A DNA stretch of 64,000 nt. Origin: Flavobacteriaceae bacterium (GTDB lineage: Bacteria > Bacteroidota > Bacteroidia > Flavobacteriales > Flavobacteriaceae). Location: assembly GCA_021647885.1 (NCBI GenBank), contig JAKITV010000002.1, forward strand, positions 1-64,000, written 5' to 3'. Every line of letters begins with the position of its first letter. The first letter of the stretch is position 1. Position numbers and translations under genes: made by a program. This document shows positions 8,782 to 18,554 of the stretch, in pieces. The notes beneath the pieces are model-generated. The model had not been told where the DNA came from, made no database searches, and saw only the letters and a program-made list of their open reading frames with translations.

Positions 8782-10098
8782 TTAATAATGGAAATTTTCA
8801 CTTTCTTTAATAAAAGGGTTTCCTTTTGCAAGTAGTGGTGCTTTAGTTAAAGCTGTAAATATGATAAAAAGAAATAATCCTGCAAAAAATAATACTGAAC
8901 TTATTTCAGGAATTCCTATAAACCATCTATCTCCAACAGTTGCTGGCATAATCATAACGAATATGTCTATATAATGACCTAACAAAACTACAATACCTGT
9001 TAAGACTATAAACCATGGAACTCGTTTAAAATCGCTATTCATTAAGAGTAAAAATGGGAAAACAAAGTTAAGAATTAGCATTCCGAAAAATGGCAAATTA
9101 AAATCTTCTATTCGTGTTACAAAATAGGTTACCTCTTCAGGAATATTAGCATACCAAATTAACATAAATTGAGAGAACCATAAATAGGTCCAGAAGATAC
9201 TAAACCCAAACATATACTTTGCTAAATCATGCAGATGACTATCGTTAACAAATTCTAAATACCCTTTTGCTTTTAAGAAAATTGCTAATAGTGCAATTAC
9301 TGTAATACCGCTTACAATCATACTAGCAAACACATACCATCCAAATAATGTACTAAACCAATGTGGATCTACACTCATAATCCAATCCCAAGACATCATA
9401 GATTCTGTATAAATATAGAATACTAAAAATGCTGCTGAAATACGGAATGCCTTTTTAAAGTTTTTATTATCTTCAGCAGTATCTTGAGCTATTGAAAACT
9501 TACGCGCAAAATATCTATATAAACTCCATCCAGTAATAAATATTAATCCTCGAATGATGAAACCGGTTATATTTAAAAACCCTGATTTATTTTGAATGAT
9601 TTTATCATTGGCAACAACGTCTGGATCCATCCAAACAAACAAGTTGTAATGTCCTATTGTGCCAGATGCTACTGCAATAGCTAAAACTATTAAAGCTCCA
9701 GGGAGCAGATATGCTGTAATGCCTTCCATAACTCTAAAAAGAACTGGAGACCACCCTGCTTGTGATGCTCTTTGAATGCCGTAAAAAGCCAAAACACCCA
9801 AAGCTATCATCATAAAAAAGAAAGCTGCTACATATAGTGCTGCCCAAGGTCTGTTTTCTATTTGATGCTGGACATGTTTTGCATGCTCATCTGCTTTTTG
9901 AGCTTCTGTAGAACTGTCAACAGCAATGACATTATTAGTATCTTCTTCTGCATGACTACCTCCATGTTCTTCTGCCAGAATTATTTTTACTTCATCTAAA
10001 GATTTATGAGATGTCATAAAACCATATCCAACTCCTAAAAATCCTAAGACCATTAAGATGATAGAAAATGTCTTTAACTTATTTGAAAACGTGTACAT
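8782..10098 (-). CDS. actF: Alternative complex III membrane subunit ActF
   Basis: NrfD/PsrC-like integral membrane subunit of the quinol:electron-acceptor oxidoreductase (ACIII), paralogous to ActC. 438 residues with about ten predicted membrane helices after a periplasmic loop rich in acidic and His residues (about 40-80). The MMSWDWIMSVDPHWFSTLFG segment is characteristic of the family. The position between actE and coxB matches the usual Bacteroidota operon. Confidence 0.92.
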   Translation of the reverse strand: MYTFSNKLKTFSIILMVLGFLGVGYGFMTSHKSLDEVKIILAEEHGGSHAEEDTNNVIAVDSSTEAQKADEHAKHVQHQIENRPWAALYVAAFFFMMIALGVLAFYGIQRASQAGWSPVLFRVMEGITAYLLPGALIVLAIAVASGTIGHYNLFVWMDPDVVANDKIIQNKSGFLNITGFIIRGLIFITGWSLYRYFARKFSIAQDTAEDNKNFKKAFRISAAFLVFYIYTESMMSWDWIMSVDPHWFSTLFGWYVFASMIVSGITVIALLAIFLKAKGYLEFVNDSHLHDLAKYMFGFSIFWTYLWFSQFMLIWYANIPEEVTYFVTRIEDFNLPFFGMLILNFVFPFLLLMNSDFKRVPWFIVLTGIVVLLGHYIDIFVMIMPATVGDRWFIGIPEISSVLFFAGLFLFIIFTALTKAPLLAKGNPFIKESENFHY

Positions 10099-10125
10099 AT
10101 TGTTATAAAAACTTTATCTAACTTA

Positions 10126-10680
10126 TTATTTTAAATCTTCTTTTAATTTTAACACATACTCTACAACTTGCCAACGCTCTTCTTCATTAATTTGATTGGC
10201 ATGAGAACCCATTGCATTTTTGCCGTAATATATTACATGATAAATACTGCCTGCTGTAATTGCTCTTGCGGCATCATTGTATTTTGGTATTCCAAGAATT
10301 TTCTCTCGCTTAACCAAGTTGCCTTGACCATCTCCTTTGTTGCCATGACAAATACCACAGTAAATATTATATAATTCTTTTCCTTTTACTAAATCTACTT
10401 GTGTAGAATCCAAAGGACTCATTAATTCTAATTTTGCTCTTTCGTAATCTTCATTAGTATTTTCATATTCGAATAATGAATATCCTCTTGCTATTGTTCC
10501 TTCTGCTGTTAACATTGCCGATTGTTCTTCTGGGAAAACTTCGTATTCGCCATAAGTTTCGTAACCTACCGGTTTAACCATATCTGGAAAGAATTGATAA
10601 TTAGGCTTTGAGTCTTTTTTACAAGAGTAAACCGAAGTTATCATTATGACTAATACTAAAATTTTAATTATGCTCTTCAT
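10126..10680 (-). CDS. actE: Alternative complex III monoheme cytochrome c subunit ActE
   Basis: Lipoprotein cytochrome c of ACIII, facing the periplasm. The signal peptide ends in a lipobox with Cys20 (TSVYSC). There is one heme site, C108-G-I-C-H112, and a likely distal ligand Met157 (KNAMGSH). 184 residues, normal for ActE. It lies between actD and actF with gaps of 6 and 27 nt. Confidence 0.92.
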   Translation of the reverse strand: MKSIIKILVLVIMITSVYSCKKDSKPNYQFFPDMVKPVGYETYGEYEVFPEEQSAMLTAEGTIARGYSLFEYENTNEDYERAKLELMSPLDSTQVDLVKGKELYNIYCGICHGNKGDGQGNLVKREKILGIPKYNDAARAITAGSIYHVIYYGKNAMGSHANQINEEERWQVVEYVLKLKEDLK

Positions 10681-10686
10681 AATAAA

Positions 10687-11220
10687 TTAATGTGCTTCTT
10701 TATCTACTATATTAATTTCAACTGCACCAGTTTCTTTTAGCAGGTTTTCTAACTCCTTTTCATTTCCATGAACAGCCAACTCCATTAAAAAATGATCGTC
10801 TGTAGTTCTTGGGTCAGGGTTTTCTGCTTTTTTAAATGGCCACATTCTACTTCTTAAATAAAATGTAATTACCATTAAATGAGCAGCAAAAAACACCGTT
10901 AGCTCAAACATGATTGGCACAAAAGCTGGCATGTTTTCAATATAACTAAAACTAGGTTTCCCACCTATGTTTTGTGGCCAATCGCTAATCATCATATAAT
11001 TCATCATGAGAACTGCAATTATTAAACCAATACATCCATATATAAATGATGCAATAGCAAGTCTTGTTGGCGCTAACCCCATAGCTTTATCGAGTCCATG
11101 AACCGGAAAAGGTGTATATATTTCTTCTATATGATGCTTCTCGGCTTTGACCTTTTTTACAGCAGCCATTAACACATCGTCGTCGTTATAAATAGCCTGA
11201 ATTACTTTTGAAGATTCCAT
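10687..11220 (-). CDS. actD: Alternative complex III subunit ActD (DUF3341)
   Basis: Small membrane subunit of ACIII without cofactors. 177 residues with two membrane helices (about 53-77 and 98-121), including the family segment PTRLAIASFIYGCIG. It lies 6 nt after actC and 6 nt before actE. Confidence 0.9.
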   Translation of the reverse strand: MESSKVIQAIYNDDDVLMAAVKKVKAEKHHIEEIYTPFPVHGLDKAMGLAPTRLAIASFIYGCIGLIIAVLMMNYMMISDWPQNIGGKPSFSYIENMPAFVPIMFELTVFFAAHLMVITFYLRSRMWPFKKAENPDPRTTDDHFLMELAVHGNEKELENLLKETGAVEINIVDKEAH

Positions 11221-11226
11221 ACTATC

Positions 11227-12687
11227 TTAGTTTTTTAAATTTTTAGAATTATCCTCAGCAACGTTAGATGTTCTTTCATCAACTCCAGTTCCCACTAAAC
11301 TTTGTCCTGCTTCTCTAATCTTTTTATAGCGTTCTCCAGAAGACTTTAAAATTGTTTTCACTTCTGCCTGTGCAATTACAGGGAATGTTCTTGCATATAA
11401 TAAGAATAGTAAGAAAAAGAATCCAATAGTTCCTATAAATATTCCAATATCTACAAATGTTGGCGAGAACATAGACCACGATGATGGTAAATAATCTCTA
11501 TGTATAGATGTCACAATAATTACAAAACGTTCAAACCACATTCCTACATTTACAACAATAGAAATAACGAACGAAAACATAATACTGGTTCTTAACTTTT
11601 TAAACCACATAAATTGTGGAGAAAACACGTTACAAGTCATCATTGCCCAATAAGCCCAGGCATAAGGGCCTGTTGCCCTGTTTAGGAACGCATATTGTTC
11701 GTATTCTACTCCCGAGTACCATGCGATAAATAACTCTGTCATATAAGCTACACCTACAATAGAACCTGTAATCATTATTACAATGTTCATTAATTCGATG
11801 TGCTGCACTGTAATATAATCTTCTAAATTACACACTTTTCTCATTATAATAAGCAGTGTGTTAACCATCGCAAACCCAGAGAACACTGCTCCAGCCACAA
11901 AATAAGGGGGAAAAATTGTTGTATGCCATCCTGGAATTACAGAAGTGGCAAAATCATAAGATACAATGGTGTGTACCGAAAGTACAAGCGGAGTTGCCAA
12001 ACCAGCAAGGACTAAAGATACTTCTTCAAAACGTTGCCAATCTTTAGCTCTTCCAGACCATCCAAAACTTAATAAACTATATATTTTCTTTTGAAAAGGT
12101 TTTACCGCTCTATCACGAATCATTGCAAAATCTGGTAATAACCCTGTCCACCAGAACACTAATGAAACAGATAAATATGTTGAAATTGCAAATACATCCC
12201 AAAGTAAAGGTGAATTAAAGTTTACCCAAAGCGACCCAAATTGGTTTGGAATTGGTAATACCCAATATCCTAACCAAGGTCGTCCCATGTGTATTATTGG
12301 AAATAAACCAGCTTGAATTACAGAGAAAATCGTCATTGCTTCGGCAGAACGGTTAATTCCCATTCTCCATTTTTGACGGAATAGCAATAGTACAGCAGAA
12401 ATAAGTGTTCCTGCATGACCAATACCAATCCACCATACAAAATTAGTAATATCCCAAGCCCAACCTACGGTTTTGTTCAATCCCCAAGTACCAATACCAG
12501 TAGATATTGTATAAATTATACAACCTATTCCCCAAAGAAAAGCTGCAAGTGAAATAGAAAAAACAATCCACCAGTGTTTATTTGCTTTCCCTTCAACAGG
12601 TCTAGCTACATCAACTGAGACATCGTGATACGATTTTTCTCCTGTTACTAAAGGTCTTCTAATAGGTGCTTCGTAATGAGACGCCAT
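11227..12687 (-). CDS. actC: Alternative complex III membrane subunit ActC (NrfD-like)
   Basis: Quinol-binding NrfD/PsrC-family membrane subunit of ACIII. 486 residues with about ten helices; conserved parts include WWIGIGHAGTLISA and GWHTTIFPPYFVAGA. It should form the quinol site and pass electrons to the ActB iron-sulfur clusters (family knowledge). It lies 28 nt after actB. Confidence 0.94.
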   Translation of the reverse strand: MASHYEAPIRRPLVTGEKSYHDVSVDVARPVEGKANKHWWIVFSISLAAFLWGIGCIIYTISTGIGTWGLNKTVGWAWDITNFVWWIGIGHAGTLISAVLLLFRQKWRMGINRSAEAMTIFSVIQAGLFPIIHMGRPWLGYWVLPIPNQFGSLWVNFNSPLLWDVFAISTYLSVSLVFWWTGLLPDFAMIRDRAVKPFQKKIYSLLSFGWSGRAKDWQRFEEVSLVLAGLATPLVLSVHTIVSYDFATSVIPGWHTTIFPPYFVAGAVFSGFAMVNTLLIIMRKVCNLEDYITVQHIELMNIVIMITGSIVGVAYMTELFIAWYSGVEYEQYAFLNRATGPYAWAYWAMMTCNVFSPQFMWFKKLRTSIMFSFVISIVVNVGMWFERFVIIVTSIHRDYLPSSWSMFSPTFVDIGIFIGTIGFFFLLFLLYARTFPVIAQAEVKTILKSSGERYKKIREAGQSLVGTGVDERTSNVAEDNSKNLKN

Positions 12688-12715
12688 AATTTTTTATAAT
12701 TGTTTCTTAATTAAT

Positions 12716-15700
12716 TTATGCTTCGTTTGTATTTCTAACTTTCGTTTGATATACTACATTTGGTTTTGTACCAACGCTTTCTAACAAATGATAAGCTCTA
12801 TCATCATCTTTCAATGCAACAATATCGTCATGTTTATTATTAATATCTCCAAACATCATTGCTCCAGTGCTACATGCTGCTGAACAAGCTGTTGCAAATT
12901 CGTTTGGTTTTACTTCTTTTCCATCGCGTTTAGCGTCAAGAATTGTTTTTTGTGTCATTTGAATACACATTGAACATTTTTCCATTACACCACGAGAACG
13001 CACTACAACATCTGGATTAATTACCATACGTCCTAAGTCATCATTCATATGGAAATCGAATTCATCATTTCCATTATATAAGAACCAGTTAAAACGACGT
13101 ACTTTATAAGGACAGTTATTAGCACAATATCTTGTTCCTACACAACGGTTATATGCCATGTGATTTTGACCTTGACGACCATGCGATGTAGCTGCAACTG
13201 GGCAAACTGTTTCACAAGGTGCATGGTTACAATGCTGACACATAATTGGTTGGAAAGCCACTTGAGGGTTTGCTGAAGGATTTTCCAATTCAGCAAAAGC
13301 ACTTAAGGTACTACTTAATCCTTTACTGTTATCTTGCTTCTCATCATCTTTACCAAAGGTTGCTTCTGAAGAATAATACCTATCTATACGCAACCAGTGC
13401 AAATCACGACTACGACGTATTTCTTCTTTACCTACTACTGGCACATTGTTTTCTGCATGGCATGCTATTACACATGATCCGCATCCTGTACAAGCATTTA
13501 AATCTATCGATAAATTAAAATGGTGACCTATTGAACGATCAAACTCATCCCAAAGATTCGCATCAGGTGAAGTTGCATCAATCATCTTATGATCTTTAGA
13601 TACTTGTGGCATTGGATTCCACACTCTGTAATCTTGCGAATTAAATACTTCTAGTGTTGTCTCGTGAATAATATCTCCACGACCCATTAAAGTATTGTGT
13701 AATTGTACACAAGCAAATTCATGTTTACCTGAAACAGCTTCAATAATTATATCTTGAACATTGTTAAAGTTGGCATATAAAGGATAAGCGTTAACACCAG
13801 TTTGCATTTCGGTTTTTAATCCTTCTGTTCTACCATAACCAAACGATAGTCCAGCAGAACCGTTTGCTTGTCCTGGCTGAATCATTACCGGAACTTTTAA
13901 GGTAACTCCATTAACAGTGATATTTGCATATTTACCGTTGAGTCCTCCTGTAGCATCATGTCTGTTTTCTGAAAAGAACGTACTTTCTTCTAGGTATAAT
14001 CCTAATTCTTTAGCATCTGCTTCAGATACGGTTAAATAGTTATCCCAAGTTGCTCTTGTTAAAGGATCTGGAAACTCTTGTAGCCAAGGGTTATTGGCTT
14101 GTTGTCCATCTCCCATTCCTGTTTTAGGGTATAAAGTAAGTTCAAATCCGTTTGAAGACGTAGAGGCTAATGCTCTTGCTGCTGCTCCAGCATCTACTAT
14201 TGTATCAGATTCTGTAGAATCTTCTGTTAAATCTTCTATATTTTCAGAAGCTAATTCACTTCCAACAAACACGCCATCATGTAATGCTTGACTCCAAGAA
14301 CTACCATTTAAAATATTTGCGTTCCAGTTATCTTTTATATAATCGTGATAAGAAATGTCATTACCCATAATTGATAATAACCCTTCTTGAAATTGTCTTG
14401 TATCAAATAAAGAACGTATTGCTGGTTGTATTAAGCCATAATTGCCTTTGGTCATTTCAATATCTCCCCAAGATTCCAAATAATGAGGTGTAGCACCAAC
14501 ATATTGAACATTCAAAGCTGTTTCATCAGCTTTCATAGTGAAAGCAACGGTTAAATCTGTTTTTTCTAATCCTGAAGCAAATTCTGAAGCATTTGGTAAT
14601 GTGTACATTGGATTAACACCACTCATAATTACAGCACCAACAGTTCCAGCATTCATATCGGCAACTAATTTAGCTACTGCTTTATCATTACCTTGTCTTG
14701 TTTTGATTACCGAAGTAGTATTAAAAGCTTTACTGCCAAGAGTTTCGTTAATAGCAAGTGCAACACTTTGTGCATTTACATCTTGAATACCTGTTACAAC
14801 AACTGCATTACTTCCAGCCTTTAACAATTCTGAAGCCGCTTTTTCTACAGCTTCTTCAATATGAGCTGGTAAATTTCCAGAAACTGCGCTTCCAGTAATT
14901 TTACCATATAATTTTGCTAAAGCAATTTTTTGTTCACTTGGTTTTAAAGGTACACGCTTATCTGCATTTGCTCCTGTTAAAGACATGTTTGACTCAAACT
15001 GAATATGTCGTGACATTTTTCCTTTGGTGGGAATACGTCCTTTTGCATAACCAGAATCGAATCCGCCACCTTGCCAATCCCCTAAAAAGTCGGCACCAAC
15101 TGAAACAATAGTACTTGCTTTAGAAAAATCGTAATTTACTAAACCACGTTCTCCATATTTGTTTTGATAAGCTTCAATAGCAGAAGATTCTGAAATGGCA
15201 TCATATACTACATGACGAACATTACCATATCTTTCTGTAAATTCTGAAATTAACTTTGACGTAGATGGGCTTGCAAAAGTTTGAGTTAATAAAACAATAT
15301 CTTTTCCACTATCCTTTAAGGCATTTAACTTTTGAGCTATTTCTATATCGAAATCATCCCAAGAAATAGCTTCACCATCTTTTAAAGGACCTGCTACTCT
15401 TAAACTATCGTATAAATCTAAAACCGAAGCTTGCACTCTGGCATTAGCATTACTAACTGCTAAATCGTTATTTTCGATTTTTATTGGACGACCTTCACGC
15501 GTTTTAACTAAAACATTGGCAAAATCAAATCCGTTGGCAATTGCAGTTGCATAGTAATTTGCAACACCAGGAATAATTTGATCTGGTTGAACTACATAAG
15601 GAATAGACTTAATTACTGGTCCTTCGCAAGCTGCTAATGATGCTGCTGCTGTACTAAACCCAACATACTTTAAGAAATCACGACGTGAAGTAGAAGATGA

Positions 15701-15841
15701 TTCCAAAGTGTTTTTATCGCCTAAAAATTCATCTACTGGAATCTCTTGTACAAACTCTTTATGCTTGAGAGCCTCAACCATTGAGCTGTTGCTTTCGTTT
15801 AGCTCTCCAATACTTTTCCAGTACTTCTTGTTTGATGACAT
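12716..15841 (-). CDS. actB: Alternative complex III iron-sulfur/molybdopterin-like subunit ActB
   Basis: Periplasmic subunit with a molybdopterin-oxidoreductase-like domain (family members lack the cofactor) and a four-cluster ferredoxin domain. 1041 residues. The twin-arginine motif SRRDFLK lies at residues 52-58, after an unusually long N-terminal extension (an extended Tat signal), and is followed by a lipobox-like LAAC at Cys72. Cluster Cys groups: CTGCGSCVIAC at 784-794, CQHCNHAPCETVC from 868, CVGTRYCANNC from 900, and CSMC at 956 with ACSAAC near 985. Second gene of the operon, after actA. Confidence 0.95.
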   Translation of the reverse strand: MSSNKKYWKSIGELNESNSSMVEALKHKEFVQEIPVDEFLGDKNTLESSSTSRRDFLKYVGFSTAAASLAACEGPVIKSIPYVVQPDQIIPGVANYYATAIANGFDFANVLVKTREGRPIKIENNDLAVSNANARVQASVLDLYDSLRVAGPLKDGEAISWDDFDIEIAQKLNALKDSGKDIVLLTQTFASPSTSKLISEFTERYGNVRHVVYDAISESSAIEAYQNKYGERGLVNYDFSKASTIVSVGADFLGDWQGGGFDSGYAKGRIPTKGKMSRHIQFESNMSLTGANADKRVPLKPSEQKIALAKLYGKITGSAVSGNLPAHIEEAVEKAASELLKAGSNAVVVTGIQDVNAQSVALAINETLGSKAFNTTSVIKTRQGNDKAVAKLVADMNAGTVGAVIMSGVNPMYTLPNASEFASGLEKTDLTVAFTMKADETALNVQYVGATPHYLESWGDIEMTKGNYGLIQPAIRSLFDTRQFQEGLLSIMGNDISYHDYIKDNWNANILNGSSWSQALHDGVFVGSELASENIEDLTEDSTESDTIVDAGAAARALASTSSNGFELTLYPKTGMGDGQQANNPWLQEFPDPLTRATWDNYLTVSEADAKELGLYLEESTFFSENRHDATGGLNGKYANITVNGVTLKVPVMIQPGQANGSAGLSFGYGRTEGLKTEMQTGVNAYPLYANFNNVQDIIIEAVSGKHEFACVQLHNTLMGRGDIIHETTLEVFNSQDYRVWNPMPQVSKDHKMIDATSPDANLWDEFDRSIGHHFNLSIDLNACTGCGSCVIACHAENNVPVVGKEEIRRSRDLHWLRIDRYYSSEATFGKDDEKQDNSKGLSSTLSAFAELENPSANPQVAFQPIMCQHCNHAPCETVCPVAATSHGRQGQNHMAYNRCVGTRYCANNCPYKVRRFNWFLYNGNDEFDFHMNDDLGRMVINPDVVVRSRGVMEKCSMCIQMTQKTILDAKRDGKEVKPNEFATACSAACSTGAMMFGDINNKHDDIVALKDDDRAYHLLESVGTKPNVVYQTKVRNTNEA

Positions 15842-15895
15842 ATTTATAATTAAATTAACTTCTTAATATTTAATTTATTCTTTAATTTAATAAAG

Positions 15896-15915
15896 ATTTC
15901 CGTTTTCACGGAAAT
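15896..15915. repeat. Small palindrome between actB and actA
   Basis: ATTTCCGTTTTCACGGAAAT, an imperfect inverted repeat in the short gap between the actA and actB genes. It could shape the mRNA at this junction; it resembles the other mini-palindromes in the window. Confidence 0.45.
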
Positions 15916-15929
15916 ACTAAAAACAAGTT

Positions 15930-17219
15930 TTAGTAATGACATTTTCCGCATTCTAGTCCTCCCATTTGGGCAACAGTTAGCTGATCAACACCATATTTTA
16001 TTGATAACTCTTCGTGTATTTTAGCATAATACTCGTTGCCTTGAACATTCACATTCGTTTTTTTGTGGCAATCAAGACACCAAGCCATTGTTAAAGGAGA
16101 AAATTGATATACCTCTTCCATTTCTTCAACTGGACCATGACATGTTTGACATTCTATTCCTGCTACAGAAACGTGTTGCGAGTGGTTATAGTAAACAAAA
16201 TCTGGAAGATTATGCACTCTAATCCATTTTACGGGTTGTGTTTCTCCTGTATATTGCTGATTCGCATCGTCCCAACCAACTGCGGCATACAATTTATTTA
16301 TTTCTCCATCATAAAACTCTTTAGTGTATTCAGCTGTAGTTGCTCCGTTATATTCAAAAATAGATTTATGGCAATTCATACATACATTTAATGAAGGGAT
16401 TCCTGAAGTTTTACTAACTCTCGAAGACGAGTGACAATATTTACAATCTATTTTATTGTCTCCAGTATGAATTTTATGAGAAAAATGTATTGGTTGTACT
16501 GGCTGATATCCTTGATCGACACCTAGCTGCATAAAATAACCATAGGCATAATAAGCACTAGCTAATAAAAAGAATATGGATACAACTAAAACCAAAAATT
16601 GATTTTTCACAATAGCCTTCCAAAGAGGCGTTCCCTTTTTAGTGGTAGGTATCTCTACTTGATTAGCAACCGCAAAGCGACGTAATGTTTTATTAACTAA
16701 ATACAAACCAATAGCCAACAACATAAATAGTATAGCTAAAGCAGCAAGAATTATTTCATTCGATATGCCTGAAGATGATTGTTCATCTGCTTGTGCAGCA
16801 GTCTCGACTCCTGCTAGAGGAGCAGCTTTTGGTTGCGCAGTATAAGCTAAAATATTATTTATATCCTCATCTGATAGTTGAGGCATTGGAGTCATTGCTG
16901 CATTGTTGTATTCTGCATAAATCTTTACCGCATAAGCATCTCCAGACTTAATAACTGCCGAACTGTTTCTTATCCATGCGTTAATCCAATCTCTATCTAA
17001 ACCTTGCTCATCACTTAATCTTGTTTCAAAATCTCGAAGCGCTGGCCCTGTTAGCTTTTTATCAAGCGAATGACAAGCAGCACAATTTGTATTAAATAAT
17101 GCCTTTCCCTTTACAGGGTCACCATCTTGAGCAAATGAAGAAGTTGAAAATAGTATTAAAAAAAATAAACTTAAAAGTAGAAATTTTGAGTTTAATTTAC
17201 GGTTTGCCACCTGTGCCAT
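15930..17219 (-). CDS. actA: Alternative complex III multiheme cytochrome ActA with fused monoheme domain
   Basis: Periplasmic heme-carrying subunit of ACIII. Six CxxCH motifs are visible: one in an N-terminal cytochrome c domain (CAACH, residues 46-50) and five in the C-terminal part (CKYCH, CMNCH, CQTCH, CLDCH, CGKCH). Two membrane helices (about 156-176 and 206-226) separate the domains, which puts both on the periplasmic side. I chose the ATG at 17219 because a normal signal peptide (LLLSLFFLILFST, cut near SFAQ) follows directly; an in-frame ATG at 17303 would add 28 residues. First gene of the operon; a -7-like box lies at 17390-17397. Confidence 0.9.
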   Translation of the reverse strand: MAQVANRKLNSKFLLLSLFFLILFSTSSFAQDGDPVKGKALFNTNCAACHSLDKKLTGPALRDFETRLSDEQGLDRDWINAWIRNSSAVIKSGDAYAVKIYAEYNNAAMTPMPQLSDEDINNILAYTAQPKAAPLAGVETAAQADEQSSSGISNEIILAALAILFMLLAIGLYLVNKTLRRFAVANQVEIPTTKKGTPLWKAIVKNQFLVLVVSIFFLLASAYYAYGYFMQLGVDQGYQPVQPIHFSHKIHTGDNKIDCKYCHSSSRVSKTSGIPSLNVCMNCHKSIFEYNGATTAEYTKEFYDGEINKLYAAVGWDDANQQYTGETQPVKWIRVHNLPDFVYYNHSQHVSVAGIECQTCHGPVEEMEEVYQFSPLTMAWCLDCHKKTNVNVQGNEYYAKIHEELSIKYGVDQLTVAQMGGLECGKCHY

Positions 17220-17389
17220 CTGTTGATACTTATTTTTTTTAACGGTCTGAATGAATTCGCAATTAATTGATTCTTCAAACATTAAAGTATTGTTATTGCG
17301 CATTTCATGTCGTTAGTAGAATTGTCTCCTAAACTTTGGTATGATTATTTCATACACATAGAAAAATATTCGGTTATAAAAATCTCGGA

Positions 17390-17397
17390 CAAAAATA
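17390..17397 (-). promoter_or_regulatory. Possible -7 box for the act-cox operon
   Basis: Minus-strand TATTTTTG, a perfect TAnnTTTG match, upstream of either actA start. No TTG at the usual spacing was found. The gap between actA and the SPOR gene shows no other strong signal on this strand. Confidence 0.35.
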
Positions 17398-17469
17398 ACA
17401 TTTAATGTCGATTTTGAAAATGTTACAATACTGTTAGGGGTTAATTTATAACCATTCTAAATAATAAAA

Positions 17470-17498
17470 TTGTACTTGTTTAAGTTTATATACTTTAC
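17470..17498 (+). promoter_or_regulatory. Possible promoter of the SPOR-domain gene
   Basis: TTG at 17470-17472 and TACTTTAC at 17491-17498 (one mismatch to TAnnTTTG), 18 bp apart, 23 nt before the start codon. Confidence 0.35.
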
Positions 17499-17521
17499 AT
17501 TTACACCAAATTTAATTTTTT

Positions 17522-17917
17522 ATGATAAGAATACCAGCTAATTCCCTTTTATTTTTCTCAATATTGTTCTTATTAAGTGTATGCAATATACAAGCTCAAA
17601 ATGCTGTTGTAACTGTTAATCAAGATAAACAAATAGATAGACTCTTAAGTTTAAAAAAAGAGATTAACAGCACTGAATCTAACTATAAAATTCAAATATA
17701 CAATGGTAATAGATCTGGTGCTGAAGAAGCAAGATTAGAGTTTGAAAAATCATTTAGTGATTGGTCCACAAAAATAAAATATGAAACGCCAAACTATAAA
17801 ATTTGGATTGGTAATTTTAAAACACGCCTAGAAGCTGATCGCGCTTTATTAAAAGTTAAAAAGAAATTTGGCAGTGCTTTTATTTTTAAGCCAAAAAAGG
17901 AGAGGGAAAAATCTTGA
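17522..17917 (+). CDS. Secreted SPOR-domain protein
   Basis: 131-residue exported protein: a signal peptide (FFSILFLLSVCNIQAQ) followed by a short linker and a SPOR-like fold, with YKIQIYNGNRSGAEEARLEF and YKIWIGNFKTRLEADRALLK as the two repeated half-domains. SPOR domains bind denuded peptidoglycan glycans (family knowledge), so a periplasmic envelope or division-site role is plausible. It is divergent from actA and tail to tail with gldD; co-function with the oxidase is not implied. Confidence 0.75.
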   Translation: MIRIPANSLLFFSILFLLSVCNIQAQNAVVTVNQDKQIDRLLSLKKEINSTESNYKIQIYNGNRSGAEEARLEFEKSFSDWSTKIKYETPNYKIWIGNFKTRLEADRALLKVKKKFGSAFIFKPKKEREKS

Positions 17918-17978
17918 AAGTAGTTATCTCTATTAATAAAAAAACTGTAAAATTGACTGCTAAAACTAATCTGATTTT

Positions 17979-18554
17979 TTATTGATTCCATTTTAAGGTT
18001 TCCATAATGTGTTGTATATCTTTCTTGATATAATTTGCCGCAGGAAGAATAGAATCGTAATTAGGTTTTATATAAAAATACAAAGCTCCAGTTAAAAAAT
18101 GATTGATACTGTCTGTTACATAAAACTGTGATTGTGATGCTGCATTACCATCAACCTCATAAAGCATTCCATAAACTTGATGTTCGAAATTTGCAAAAGG
18201 CTGCGCTGTTATTGCATTTGCTTTGACAGCATGTGATTGAGTGATATTTTGAGCATCTACTATGTGGCTTTGCAAACTAGAGCTATCTATTTTTTTATAG
18301 GTTAAATAAATGGTTCCTTTAATAGAAGGATAGGTTATTTCTAAACCTAAAGTTTTTTGGTTTGTCGATGTTTTTATTTTTCCTATGCCATTAGCTATAC
18401 TGTTTTTTTCAAAAGTGAAAGGAAGATTTGTTTTTACTTCTTCATATTGTGGTTTCGGATAGTCTAATCTCAAAAATGCTTTAGGTTTTGGAACAGGATC
18501 GCTACCACAAGAAATACATAAGACTATCGTAAAAAGAAGCAATAACTTTTTCAT
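17979..18554 (-). CDS. gldD: Gliding motility lipoprotein GldD
   Basis: Lipoprotein required for gliding motility in Flavobacteria; exact role unknown. 191 residues with lipobox LCISC (Cys16). The PKAFLRLDYPKPQYEEV region after the signal is typical of GldD. The ATG overlaps the stop codon of gldE (TAATG), so the two are co-translated. The block mutY-ssb-gldE-gldD matches the order known from Flavobacterium johnsoniae (from memory). Confidence 0.9.
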   Translation of the reverse strand: MKKLLLLFTIVLCISCGSDPVPKPKAFLRLDYPKPQYEEVKTNLPFTFEKNSIANGIGKIKTSTNQKTLGLEITYPSIKGTIYLTYKKIDSSSLQSHIVDAQNITQSHAVKANAITAQPFANFEHQVYGMLYEVDGNAASQSQFYVTDSINHFLTGALYFYIKPNYDSILPAANYIKKDIQHIMETLKWNQ

